Positions 44,390 through 52,927 of a DNA stretch of 64,000 nt are shown here, one piece after another (the stretch's first letter is position 1; each line of letters starts with the position of its first letter). Origin of the DNA: Cyclobacteriaceae bacterium. GTDB taxonomy: Bacteria > Bacteroidota > Bacteroidia > Cytophagales > Cyclobacteriaceae. The stretch is from NCBI GenBank assembly GCA_028281285.1, contig JANQKF010000015.1, forward strand, positions 186,001 to 250,000, read 5' to 3'. The notes under the pieces were generated by a model. It was not told the DNA's origin and ran no database searches. It worked only from the letters and a program-made list of their open reading frames with translations. Both the position numbers and the translations under genes were made by a program.

Positions 44390-46351
44390 CTAGTCTCCGT
44401 CCAAGCTCCATTTCAATTGAATATTGGAGTTACGAGGAGATACTCTCACATAGCCCTGCATTTCCTGGTGAAGGGCTGAGCAGAAGTCAGTACAGTAGAA
44501 TGGCCAAACACCCACTTTCTTTGGTTCCCAGATAAACGTTTCAGTCTGTCCGGGCATAATCAAAAGTTCGGAAGTATTGGCTCCTATCATACTGATACCG
44601 TGTGGAACATCATAGTCCTGTTCCAGGTTGGTGACATGGAAATATACCTTGTCGCCTACCTTGATTCCCTCAATATTGTCGGGTGCAAAGTGACTACGGA
44701 TTGTTGTCATATAGATATGTACCTCTCTTCCATTCCGTTCCACTCTGGTATCCCTTTCATTCTTCACAGCGTAAGGGTGATTATTGTCTTCAAGCCTGTA
44801 GATCTTGGTCTGTCTTGGTTTGACGAGATCAGCAGGAATCCCCGCAGCATAGTGAGGTTCACCAACGGTAGGGAAGTCGAGAAGCAACTCCATTTTATCA
44901 CCTGAAATATCATAAAGCTGAGCAGATTGTGTCAACTCCGGACCAGTTGGCAGGTACCTGTCCTTGGTGATCTTGTTCATCGCCAAGACGTATTTACCAA
45001 ATGGTTTTCTTGAGTTGCCTCCAGGTATCATCAAGTGACCCACGGAGTAATAAGTAGGTTGACGATCAAGCACCTCCCAGGTACCCAATTTCCATTTTAC
45101 AACTTCGGAACTAATGAAGAAGGTAGTATAAGCATTGCCATTGGCATCAAACTCGGTGTGCAATGGACCTAATCCGGCTTGCTGCACAACTCCTGCTACT
45201 ACATCATCATAGTTCAAAATTGGAATACCATAGGCCTCACCATCAAATTTCTCGTTTTCAATCGCATCCAACATCTTAGTAAATGAATGTGCCGTAAGCG
45301 CAGCTGCTAACTTACCACTACCGATGATGTATTCTCCAGATGGATCAACATCACAACCGTGAGGTGATTTCGGAGTAGGAAGGAAATAAACCAATCCGGG
45401 ATGCTTCGAAGGATCCAAGACCCTCACTTGCCTTTTGATGGTGGAAGTCGCAGAATGAGTCGATTCATCGTATACATTATGTGCATACTCCGAAGGCATG
45501 ACATCAAACTCGCCAGCCTCAATTAGCTCCTCTGCCTTTTTCCAATTTATTGCAGCAATAAAGTCCTTGTCATTCTGTGAAGCATTCACTTCGAGCAAGC
45601 TATTCGCCTCTTCCGTATTGTAAGTGGAGAAGAACATCCATCCATGAGATTTGCCTCTTCCGGGGTGTGCTAAATCATAGTTGAAACCAGGCATCATGAT
45701 CTGGAATGACAGATCCATATGACCAGTTTCCTGATCAACACTGATAAAGGACATTGCTCCTTTAAACTTCCCCTTATACTCATCAATTGGGATATCTGCC
45801 TGCGGTACTGGAACCGAGAAACGCGTACCAGCCACTACGTACTCCGTGTTTTCAGTCACAAATGAGGAACTGTGATTACCAGCACTATTCGGGAGTTCAA
45901 TAATCTCCTCCGTTTCAAAGGTTGAAAGACTGATTCGAGCAATACGCGGAGTGTTGTTACCATTAATAAACACCCATCGTCCATCTAACTCTCCATTCGT
46001 TTGCGAGAGATCAGGGTGGTGGGCATCATCCCAGGGAATGAATCCATGAGAAGTATTCAACATTGGTTTGGTTTCTTCATTGAAGCCGTAAGCCTTCTCT
46101 GCGTCAACGGAGAAAACCGGAATTACCCTGAATAGACGTCCTGATGGAAGTCCATATACTGATAATTGGCCACTGAATCCACCGGAAACAAAGGCGTAGA
46201 ATTCGTCATGTTCGCCTGGAGCCACGTAGACACGTTGTGCAATATCACTTCCGAGGGCACCGGAACCATTTCCGTTTTGGTTGCAGCCCACAAAAAGCAA
46301 TAGCAAGCAACTACCCAGGATTGCTGAAATGTTTCTTATTGTTATCTTCAT
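44390..46351 (-). CDS. nosZ: nitrous oxide reductase, clade II, lipoprotein form
   Basis: 653 aa; reduces N2O to N2 in the periplasm. N-terminus is a lipoprotein signal (LGSCLLLLFVGC) with no twin-arginine motif, the mark of clade II enzymes. CuZ ligands: WDDAHHPDLSQ, AHPGRGKSHGW, SPHGCDVDP, TAHSF and GPLHTEFD. CuA domain at the C-terminus: DVPHGISMIGANTSELLIMP then GVWPFYCTDFCSALHQEMQG, giving both Cys, His and Met. It is the third gene of the nos operon, after a cytochrome c and a fasciclin protein. Confidence 0.97.
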   Translation of the reverse strand: MKITIRNISAILGSCLLLLFVGCNQNGNGSGALGSDIAQRVYVAPGEHDEFYAFVSGGFSGQLSVYGLPSGRLFRVIPVFSVDAEKAYGFNEETKPMLNTSHGFIPWDDAHHPDLSQTNGELDGRWVFINGNNTPRIARISLSTFETEEIIELPNSAGNHSSSFVTENTEYVVAGTRFSVPVPQADIPIDEYKGKFKGAMSFISVDQETGHMDLSFQIMMPGFNYDLAHPGRGKSHGWMFFSTYNTEEANSLLEVNASQNDKDFIAAINWKKAEELIEAGEFDVMPSEYAHNVYDESTHSATSTIKRQVRVLDPSKHPGLVYFLPTPKSPHGCDVDPSGEYIIGSGKLAAALTAHSFTKMLDAIENEKFDGEAYGIPILNYDDVVAGVVQQAGLGPLHTEFDANGNAYTTFFISSEVVKWKLGTWEVLDRQPTYYSVGHLMIPGGNSRKPFGKYVLAMNKITKDRYLPTGPELTQSAQLYDISGDKMELLLDFPTVGEPHYAAGIPADLVKPRQTKIYRLEDNNHPYAVKNERDTRVERNGREVHIYMTTIRSHFAPDNIEGIKVGDKVYFHVTNLEQDYDVPHGISMIGANTSELLIMPGQTETFIWEPKKVGVWPFYCTDFCSALHQEMQGYVRVSPRNSNIQLKWSLDGD

Positions 46352-46375
46352 TTTGTACTTAGTTTGGGTTCTATT

Positions 46376-46951
46376 CTATTTGGGTAAGATCACTTGATCC
46401 ACCACATTAATAATTCCATTGGAAGTCTGTATGGTGGCAATCACTTTTGCCCCTCCAACTCTCACTTCATCGCCATTCACTTCAACTTCCAGATAATCTC
46501 CAGTTGCCATATAAATCTTTCGTCCTTTGCTGGCCTCTCTTTTTAGCCCTTCCAAATTGAAAGACCCGGGAGCTGCATGACGAGTAAGAATTGTAGCCAG
46601 ATCTCCTTTGTTTTCAGGTTTCAAAAGGTTTTCTACCGTTCCTTCAGGCAAAGCCGCAAAGGCATCATTGGTTGGAGCAAAAACTGTCAATGGTCCTGCA
46701 TTCACGAGCACGTGTTCAATTTGCGCTGCTTCAACTGCAGCAACCAAAGTGGTATGTGCATCTGAGCCTACAGCAACCTGGAGAATGTTTTTATCCGATA
46801 CATCATCCTCTACAGAGGCCTGACCTTTCGGGTGTGACGTTGACGCCACAGCAGCGCTTTCCGTTCCTTCCTTCTCTGAATTGCCACAGGCAAACAGAAT
46901 GCATGTGCTTATCAGCAGAAAGAATATCTTTTTAAATAAAGCCGTTTTCAT
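46376..46951 (-). CDS. fasciclin-domain lipoprotein in the nos cluster
   Basis: 191 aa. Lipoprotein signal (FFLLISTCILFAC), then an FAS1 domain: TTLVAAVEAAQIEHVLVNAG, PLTVFAPTNDAFAALPEGTV, LATILTRHAAPGSFNLEGL, and TIQTSNGIINVVDQVILPK. FAS1 proteins are surface or periplasmic adhesion modules; within clade II nos loci they occur near nosZ, but their job is not settled. Gap of 24 bp to nosZ, 28 bp to the cytochrome gene, so one transcript. Confidence 0.9.
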   Translation of the reverse strand: MKTALFKKIFFLLISTCILFACGNSEKEGTESAAVASTSHPKGQASVEDDVSDKNILQVAVGSDAHTTLVAAVEAAQIEHVLVNAGPLTVFAPTNDAFAALPEGTVENLLKPENKGDLATILTRHAAPGSFNLEGLKREASKGRKIYMATGDYLEVEVNGDEVRVGGAKVIATIQTSNGIINVVDQVILPK

Positions 46952-46979
46952 AGTCTTGATTTAAGGGTTGATATTTTAT

Positions 46980-47450
46980 TTAAAGCGATCGGAAATATTC
47001 CAAAATCGCTCTTGCTTCTTCTTCCGACAAATTCTGATTCGCCATGGGAGACCCATTGTACTCGATCAGAAGTTTTTTGGCGATCGGATCTTTCTGAACC
47101 ATTTCTTCAGGATTCAAAATCATATTCATGGTCCAGGCCGGAGTCCTTCTTTTCAATATGTCTTTTGGAGAAGGACCGATGAATCGCTTTTCAACTTTAT
47201 GACAAGCCGTGCACATCGATTCATAAACCTGCTGGCCTTTGGAAACCAATTCCTGATCTATCGTTGCAGGTAGCTCAAAAGCCTTGATGGGGCCTACTCC
47301 GTGATTGGATTCCCAATTGGCCATCGGATCGGCCGGCTCCTTGAAGGACTTCGCCTTTATTTCGTCAATCTTGCTCTGTCCTCCTCCACAACTCGCCAAA
47401 CAACAGGCAAGAACCGCGGTAAAAATTAGGGTTAATGGCAATTTTTTCAT
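46980..47450 (-). CDS. lipoprotein cytochrome c, probable electron donor to NosZ
   Basis: 156 aa. Lipoprotein signal ACCLASC with GGGQ after; mono-haem site CTACHKV; distal Met probably in GSPMANQNLSEEEARA. The layout matches small class I cytochromes c. It is first in the nos operon, so a function in electron transfer from the quinol pool to NosZ is likely. Two Crp/Fnr-type dyads lie upstream (47507-47520 and 47572-47589). Confidence 0.92.
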   Translation of the reverse strand: MKKLPLTLIFTAVLACCLASCGGGQSKIDEIKAKSFKEPADPMANWESNHGVGPIKAFELPATIDQELVSKGQQVYESMCTACHKVEKRFIGPSPKDILKRRTPAWTMNMILNPEEMVQKDPIAKKLLIEYNGSPMANQNLSEEEARAILEYFRSL

Positions 47451-47506
47451 GGTATTCTAGGTTGTGATTAATGATTCAAATCTACTCCCGGATCTACCAA
47501 AATACA

Positions 47507-47520
47507 GTGACTCACATCAC
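47507..47520. promoter_or_regulatory. CRP-type dyad upstream of the nos operon
   Basis: GTGA-CTCACA-TCAC, arms as in the CRP consensus TGTGA-N6-TCACA; centre about 64 bp upstream of the first start codon. Confidence 0.45.
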
Positions 47521-47571
47521 GCCATTTCATGATCTACAGCAACCGAAAACATGACGGATTTAGATTTTCAT

Positions 47572-47589
47572 TTATGACATCCGTCATAA
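47572..47589. promoter_or_regulatory. Crp/Fnr-type dyad upstream of the nos operon
   Basis: TTATGACATCCGTCATAA is a perfect 7-bp dyad with a 4-bp spacer, the FNR/DNR geometry (TTGAT-N4-ATCAA type). A half-site ATGACGGAT precedes it at 47551. It abuts the terminator of the neighbouring ABC operon. Confidence 0.55.
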
Positions 47590-47618
47590 AAAAAGCCCGA
47601 CCCAAAGGGTCAGGCTTT
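47586..47618 (-). terminator. terminator of the NatAB-like ABC operon
   Basis: AAAGCC(T)GACCC and GGGTC(G)GGCTTT form a 12-bp stem with one mismatch and loop TTT on the minus strand, followed by TTTTTTTATG. 26 bp after the permease stop. Confidence 0.85.
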
Positions 47619-47643
47619 AACCTGAAATTTTAAAATTGGATTG

Positions 47644-48963
47644 CTAAACTTTCATGGTAAACCACTTAGCAATAGTCTTATAATTAACCTTTGCTCCATA
47701 CATTAGAATTCCAACTCTGTAGATTCTTCCGGCCACCCAAATCGTACCAATAAAGCCGGCCACAAGGAAGAGCATAGAAAGAAGCAACTGCCACGTGGGG
47801 ACACCAAATGGCAATCTGGCCATCATTATTATTGGTGATGTAAATGGAATCATGGATAACGTCACAGCCAGTCCACTATGGGGATCCTGGAGGACAAAGC
47901 CAAGCGCCACAATTCCAGCGATGATAGGGATCATAATAGGGAACATAAACTGTTGAGCATCCTGAAGGCTATCGACCGCTGATCCTACGGCAGCATAGAG
48001 AGCACCATAAAGGAAGTAAGCGCCAAGGAAGTAGAACAAAAAGGAAATCAGGATTTGTACCACTGGCACAGTCGATAGCATGTTCTGAACGTTGGCCGCC
48101 ATCTCCTGAGCTTGTGTCAATTCAACCTCCTGTGGCATTTGATTCGCCATCATCTCCATGCCTTCACCGCCACCCAAAATACTCAGTCCGACTGTGGATA
48201 AAGTGAACATCAACACAATCCAAATGAGTAACTGAGTGAAACCGACAGCCCCTACACCAAGTACCTTGCCCATCATGAGCTGGAAAGGCCTGACGGAAGA
48301 AACAATCACCTCCACGATTCTACTCGTCTTTTCATCCAATACAGATTGCATGATCTGACTGCCATAAATGAATATGAACATATAGATTAGGAAACCGAAT
48401 ACATAGCCAATGACCGAACTCAGCCCGGAATTACTTTCTTTGGCTTCTCCCGTCTCGCTCAGGTTGAACGAGTCCAAGTCCACCCTGACTTTCAACGAAT
48501 TGATTACGGCCGGATCAATGCCTGACCGATCAAGTTTAATCTTCTCTAATGCCCTCCGAATGGAACCCTCAAAGTCTTCCATAACCTGGAGCCCAGGGTT
48601 AGTTCTCGAGAAAAAGGAGAAGTCATCATAAAACGTTTTTGTGGCATCTTCCAGGTCAATTTCCGGAATGTGAATCAAGCCATAAGCCCCATCCTCCTGG
48701 AATTTAGCCTTAGCATCATCCAAGCTTCCGGTAGTAAACTGAAAGTTATAATCCGCTCCCTGAAAGGCATCACCAAACAGCCCACTTTCATCCAATACTA
48801 CAACTTCCTTATCCTCATTACCGCTGTCTCTGGTAGCGATATAGGCAATACCAAAGATGATAGCCGGAAAAAGAAGGGGTGTCAAAATGGTAGCGAGCAA
48901 AAAGGACTTTTTCTTAACCCTTGTTAGATACTCTCTTTTTAATACTAAAATTATCTGTTTCAT
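47644..48963 (-). CDS. ABC-2 type permease (NatB-like)
   Basis: 439 aa. One N-terminal span (FLLATILTPLLFPAIIFGIAY), a periplasmic domain of about 150 residues, then five more spans (VIGYVFGFLIYMFIFIYG, LLIWIVLMFTLSTVGLSIL, ILISFLFYFLGAYFLYGALY, FPIMIPIIAGIVALGFVLQ, LLLSMLFLVAGFIGTIWVAG). Matches YhaP/NatB permeases: IMQSVLDEKTSRIVEVIVSS is highly typical. Probably exports Na+ or a toxic compound with its ATPase; overlaps the ATPase gene by 4 bp. Confidence 0.92.
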   Translation of the reverse strand: MKQIILVLKREYLTRVKKKSFLLATILTPLLFPAIIFGIAYIATRDSGNEDKEVVVLDESGLFGDAFQGADYNFQFTTGSLDDAKAKFQEDGAYGLIHIPEIDLEDATKTFYDDFSFFSRTNPGLQVMEDFEGSIRRALEKIKLDRSGIDPAVINSLKVRVDLDSFNLSETGEAKESNSGLSSVIGYVFGFLIYMFIFIYGSQIMQSVLDEKTSRIVEVIVSSVRPFQLMMGKVLGVGAVGFTQLLIWIVLMFTLSTVGLSILGGGEGMEMMANQMPQEVELTQAQEMAANVQNMLSTVPVVQILISFLFYFLGAYFLYGALYAAVGSAVDSLQDAQQFMFPIMIPIIAGIVALGFVLQDPHSGLAVTLSMIPFTSPIIMMARLPFGVPTWQLLLSMLFLVAGFIGTIWVAGRIYRVGILMYGAKVNYKTIAKWFTMKV

Positions 48964-49871
48964 GATTGGCCCTCCTGTACTACTTGAATGAAAATGTCAT
49001 TAATTGATGGAATAATTTCGATGAAGCCGTGCACCTCAGTTTTGGAAATGAGCTCGCTCAAAAGCTCGTTGGGATTCTGACCTGCTTGTGTCTGAATTAC
49101 AGCTTGAGAAAGATCATCTTCTAAAACACCAGACTCTAAAACAGAAAAGCCCGAACTTAAGTGGCTTAATTGACCTTTATAGTTGACTTGATATTTGTTA
49201 CTCTTGAATGATTTTTGAATTTCCTTTTTAGGGCCATCCAGGATCTTCTTCGATTTGTTGATCAAAGCAATATCATCACAAAGTTGCTCAACAGATTCCA
49301 TTCTGTGAGTAGAGAAGATCACGGTAGCTCCTTTTTCCCTCAATTCAAAAATCTCGTCCTTGATAAGGTTAGCATTCACGGGGTCAAATCCAGAAAAAGG
49401 CTCATCCAAGATCAGTAGATCAGGTTCATGAAGCACTGTGGCAATGAACTGGATTTTCTGAGCCATCCCCTTGGACAAGTCTTCTACCTTCTTCCCTGCC
49501 CATTCAGTCAACCCAAGTTTCTCCAACCAGTGCTTAATTCTTTTTCTACTTTCTCCGGAAGAGAGTCCTTTCAATTGAGCGAGATACATCAACTGTTCTC
49601 CCACCTTCATCTTTTTATAAAGACCGCGTTCTTCAGGAAGGTAACCAATCACCTCAATGTGTCGTGGATGCAGTTTCTCCCCATTGATGGAGATTTCACC
49701 ACCATCAGACATGATAATTTGATTGATAATTCGAATCAGGGTCGTCTTACCTGCTCCGTTAGGCCCCAGAAGCCCGAAAATGGACTGTTTTGGGATAGCA
49801 ATGCTTACGTCTTCTAAAGCCCTATGCGCGGCATAAGCTTTCGAAACGTTGTTGGCTTCAAGAATATTCAA
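48960..49871 (-). CDS. ABC transporter ATPase (NatA-like)
   Basis: 303 aa. Walker A GLLGPNGAGKTTLIRII, Q-loop GYLPEERGLYKKM, signature VEDLSKGMAQKIQFIATVL, Walker B LLILDEPFSGFDPVN, H-loop IFSTHRMESVEQL. The C-terminal 80 residues (after LINKSKKILDGP) form the extra domain found in NatA/YhaQ. It is coupled by ATGA to the permease gene. Confidence 0.95.
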   Translation of the reverse strand: MNILEANNVSKAYAAHRALEDVSIAIPKQSIFGLLGPNGAGKTTLIRIINQIIMSDGGEISINGEKLHPRHIEVIGYLPEERGLYKKMKVGEQLMYLAQLKGLSSGESRKRIKHWLEKLGLTEWAGKKVEDLSKGMAQKIQFIATVLHEPDLLILDEPFSGFDPVNANLIKDEIFELREKGATVIFSTHRMESVEQLCDDIALINKSKKILDGPKKEIQKSFKSNKYQVNYKGQLSHLSSGFSVLESGVLEDDLSQAVIQTQAGQNPNELLSELISKTEVHGFIEIIPSINDIFIQVVQEGQS

Positions 49872-50014
49872 TGTTTCAGTTTTTGGTTATTACTAAAATA
49901 GGTGACGACTGTCACTTTTAAGTCAACCAAAGATGAAAAAACTGTGATGAGTGGAGATTAGATTTATGGCGAAAGGTTTTTTAACCCGCTTTGCGGAATC
50001 AAACGGGCATGGGA

Positions 50015-50902
50015 TTATTTAGTAGCAAAGACCACACTACCCATCGACAGGTCGATATTAAAAGTCAACAAATTCTCGGCATCGGGATCGTAGGCCTCAC
50101 TGACATAGACATTCTCTTTGATCATTTTGAAGTCAGCCGGAATCTTCAACTTCCTGTAGGAGGTGTTTTTCATAAAGATAATCATAGGAATTGGCTCATT
50201 AGGTAAATCTACTTGCAGACTTCCAGCACCTACTCTAGCCCATATCTCACCTGCTATTTGAGGCTGCTTTGCAAAGTTTAACAATAGTGATCCGAAACCT
50301 ACCTCCGCCATTACCACTTTGGCCCTTGATAAGTTCAGTTGATCAATTTCAATATCACCTAAGTCAACATTTACCTGGAACGTATCCATCTCAACACGAT
50401 TACCTTCCTTAGAATGATAGCCTACTTTCACATGAGCATTACCTGACGAAATTTTTAAATTTTCGACCGCTATATCAGACAGATCGACATATGACTTACC
50501 TAATCCATAATTAAGATTCAGTCGATAAGGTTTGTAGTTGGTGAGATATATATTCCAATAGTTTTCGCTATCGGTTTTCTTCTTACCCAATATCCTACTC
50601 ACTTTCTTTCCGAAGCCTTCCTTTCCTTTATCATGGAGTGTCAACCAGGCTTTTAAGGTTTTACCTATGTGTTCCTTACCGAATTCGGGTTCGATATAAT
50701 CCCGATTTGCATGTCCCAATATATTGATAGGTACCTTCCCATTCCTTGTTCTGATATCACAAGTTCCGGAAGAAGATTTGAGATAAAAATATACTTGATC
50801 ACACGAATCATCGTCTTCCACTTTGAAGTGGCTTTTCTCCTGACCAATGATTTCCAACCCCGCTACCCCTAAAATGGCAACCAGCAGTAATACTTTTTGC
50901 AT
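50015..50902 (-). CDS. exported DUF4097-like (toastrack) beta protein
   Basis: 295 aa from ATG 50902, which begins the signal peptide (VLLLVAILGVAGLEIIGQ); 16 codons upstream in the frame look like leader. The rest is a beta-solenoid-like run of strands: LNYGLGKSYVDLSDIAVENL, VNVDLGDIEIDQLNLS, VMAEVGFGSLLLNF and ARVGAGSLQVDLP, as in DUF4097/adhesin toastrack proteins. Exported; envelope stress or surface role is possible. Near an AraC regulator gene transcribed away from it. Confidence 0.7.
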   Translation of the reverse strand: MQKVLLLVAILGVAGLEIIGQEKSHFKVEDDDSCDQVYFYLKSSSGTCDIRTRNGKVPINILGHANRDYIEPEFGKEHIGKTLKAWLTLHDKGKEGFGKKVSRILGKKKTDSENYWNIYLTNYKPYRLNLNYGLGKSYVDLSDIAVENLKISSGNAHVKVGYHSKEGNRVEMDTFQVNVDLGDIEIDQLNLSRAKVVMAEVGFGSLLLNFAKQPQIAGEIWARVGAGSLQVDLPNEPIPMIIFMKNTSYRKLKIPADFKMIKENVYVSEAYDPDAENLLTFNIDLSMGSVVFATK

Positions 50903-51083
50903 ATACTCGACTACGGTTTGTTTAATATTTGGGTTACAATCAATAAACACCCAATGCGCAGTTTAAAAGGAATTTGTCAGTTTTCACACTCCAAATGATA
51001 AAAATGGACGGTACAAAATTCCAAAAAGGTCACAATTAGGGGATTTTGAAAACTGTTTGGCATTTTTGCGTTTAACACTGACA

Positions 51084-52199
51084 ATGACTCTCATGCAATT
51101 CGACATATGGTCATTTATGTTAATCATTGGTATAGGCCAAGGCATATTTGCTTTAACCCGGCTTAAGCGAGAGCATCTGACCAAGTTAAGTGTAAACATA
51201 CTTGGGCTCTTAATCGTCATACTTTCTCTTCACTTGACAGAGTTCCTCATACTAAATTCAGGCTATTATCGGACTTGGCCACATTTGATGCGCTTGACGG
51301 AGCCGTTGCTATTCCTGATTGGTCCGGCATTTTATGTATTTACAGTAAGCTCACTTAAAACAGATTTCAGGCTCAGTTGGAGGCACTCGATACATCTTGT
51401 CCCATTTGTGTTGTCGGTCATTTACATTTGCCCTTGGTTTTTTACTGGTGCCGAATCCAAAATTATCGGTTACGAACGCATGCTTACCGGGGGTCCGACC
51501 GGGATCGGAATCAGTGGTTTCATTTATGCCTTCGCTCATATAATAATCACACTGGCTTACTCATATGGGGCTCACAGAGAACTTAGAAAAACAAATGTTC
51601 TCATTAGTTCATCTGCCTACCGATTCATAAAAAGGTTCACTTCAGTATTCTTGGGTTATTGGATCATTCAATTGACGGGACTGGTTGTGATCACCTTGGT
51701 TCAGTATTACATTTTCTATATCGACTATACATTGGCACTGATCAACGCCTTTTTTATTCAATTTCTGGCATACAAAATGTCGAAAGGAATTGATTTGACT
51801 CTCACAGTACAAGGGAGGATGAAGTATGAAGGGTCAAAGCTTAGCGAGGAAGGTCACAAAGTATTAGTGGATGGAATCATATCCTTGGTGCAACAACAAG
51901 TATATCTGGATAGCGAATTGAACATGCAGAAGTTTGCCAACATGTTGAATATCAACAAATCCTACCTTTCACAGGTAATCAACAAAGAGTTCGGATGTGG
52001 TTTTCCCGAATTCATCAATGAGAAAAGGATCAATCATGCTACACTACTGATGTCTGATCCAGATTATATGAACACCAAGTTATTGGCCATTGCACTCGAC
52101 AGTGGTTTTAATAACAAGACCAGTTTCAATCGCGCATTTACCAGGCAAATGGGCCAAAGTCCATCAGAATTCAGGAAAGAGCTTTCAACTTCTCATTAA
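51084..52199 (+). CDS. AraC family regulator with N-terminal membrane domain
   Basis: 371 aa if it starts at ATG 51084 (another at 51093; the longer frame begins with TTG). About seven transmembrane segments fill residues 10-225 (FMLIIGIGQGIFALT, ILGLLIVILSLHLTEFLIL, LLFLIGPAFYVFTV, FVLSVIYICPWFF, LGYWIIQLTGLVVITLV, ALINAFFIQFLAY), then an AraC double HTH: MQKFANMLNINKSYLSQVIN, FINEKRINHATLLMS, LAIALDSGFNNKTSFNRAF and QSPSEFRK. This 7TM-AraC design is common in Bacteroidota; the membrane part is presumably the sensor. Confidence 0.92.
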   Translation: MTLMQFDIWSFMLIIGIGQGIFALTRLKREHLTKLSVNILGLLIVILSLHLTEFLILNSGYYRTWPHLMRLTEPLLFLIGPAFYVFTVSSLKTDFRLSWRHSIHLVPFVLSVIYICPWFFTGAESKIIGYERMLTGGPTGIGISGFIYAFAHIIITLAYSYGAHRELRKTNVLISSSAYRFIKRFTSVFLGYWIIQLTGLVVITLVQYYIFYIDYTLALINAFFIQFLAYKMSKGIDLTLTVQGRMKYEGSKLSEEGHKVLVDGIISLVQQQVYLDSELNMQKFANMLNINKSYLSQVINKEFGCGFPEFINEKRINHATLLMSDPDYMNTKLLAIALDSGFNNKTSFNRAFTRQMGQSPSEFRKELSTSH

Positions 52200-52280
52200 A
52201 TCAGGGTGCAATTGATAAGTTGTTACCAATGAGATATTTCTTATTCACATCATTGTGTCAAAACCAAAAATTCAGATATA

Positions 52281-52859
52281 ATGAAAGTGAAAATGTTTAG
52301 TACCATTCTGCTTATCACCCAGAGTTTCTGTGCCACGGCACAGGATTTCAGGAGTTCGAAAGAAGATTATTTGAAAATGGCAAGATACCTTGCAGCCGGT
52401 TCAGGTAAATGGATGGCGGCCAATCCAAATCACGATCCATCTAACCCCAGGTCCTCTCATGCATTAGGTCTATGGTTTGATCTTAGTAACAATGAGAATG
52501 TACTTCGACTTTCCATAGTAGGTTACCGAGGTGATACGGCACATATTGCTTCCGATGCACTTTGGATCTGGCATCCTGGCGAGCAAAAAATCAAATATTA
52601 CGATATGAGCAGAGGCGGTGCTTTCCAGGAAGGTGAAACATACTTTAATACCGACCAATTGTTCGTCACAAGGAGTTTCACTTATATTCCGAGTGGCGAG
52701 ATGTATTTTTCGAGGGGAGAAAATGTGATGAACTCACCCACAGAACATTATACTCGTACGTTGCGGTGGCGTGATGGAAAATGGGAAGAACAGGGTAGTT
52801 TCACCTGGAGATTGTCCCGTGAAGGAGAAGGGTACAAAGTCGTTAACCGAATAAAATAA
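52281..52859 (+). CDS. unknown secreted protein
   Basis: 192 aa, signal peptide (TILLITQSFCATAQ, cleavage after AQ). The mature part is a lipocalin- or calycin-like beta-barrel in style (ALGLWFDLSNNENVLRLSIV, ALWIWHPGEQKIKYYD, GEMYFSRGENVM, WEEQGSFTWRLS). Its regular strand pattern with W/Y ends suggests ligand binding. It lies 81 bp after the AraC gene on the same strand, so may be its target. No family named with certainty. Confidence 0.75.
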   Translation: MKVKMFSTILLITQSFCATAQDFRSSKEDYLKMARYLAAGSGKWMAANPNHDPSNPRSSHALGLWFDLSNNENVLRLSIVGYRGDTAHIASDALWIWHPGEQKIKYYDMSRGGAFQEGETYFNTDQLFVTRSFTYIPSGEMYFSRGENVMNSPTEHYTRTLRWRDGKWEEQGSFTWRLSREGEGYKVVNRIK

Positions 52860-52870
52860 GTTTGCTGAGT

Positions 52871-52912
52871 CTCGCCATTATGCTGTCATATAAGTCTCAG
52901 CATAATGGCGAG
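52871..52912. terminator. long hairpin between two converging genes
   Basis: CTCGCCATTATGCTG and CAGCATAATGGCGAG are a perfect 15-bp inverted repeat around a 12-base loop. It lies 11 bp after the secreted-protein stop and 15 bp after the dnaJ stop on the other strand; no strong T-run. Probably a two-way transcript end. Confidence 0.6.
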
Positions 52913-52927
52913 CCAGCTCTACTTTTG

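Noticed and set aside
49980-50015. Terminator after the DUF4097-like gene
   Set aside because: Short imperfect stem followed by an A-run rather than a T-run in the direction of transcription.
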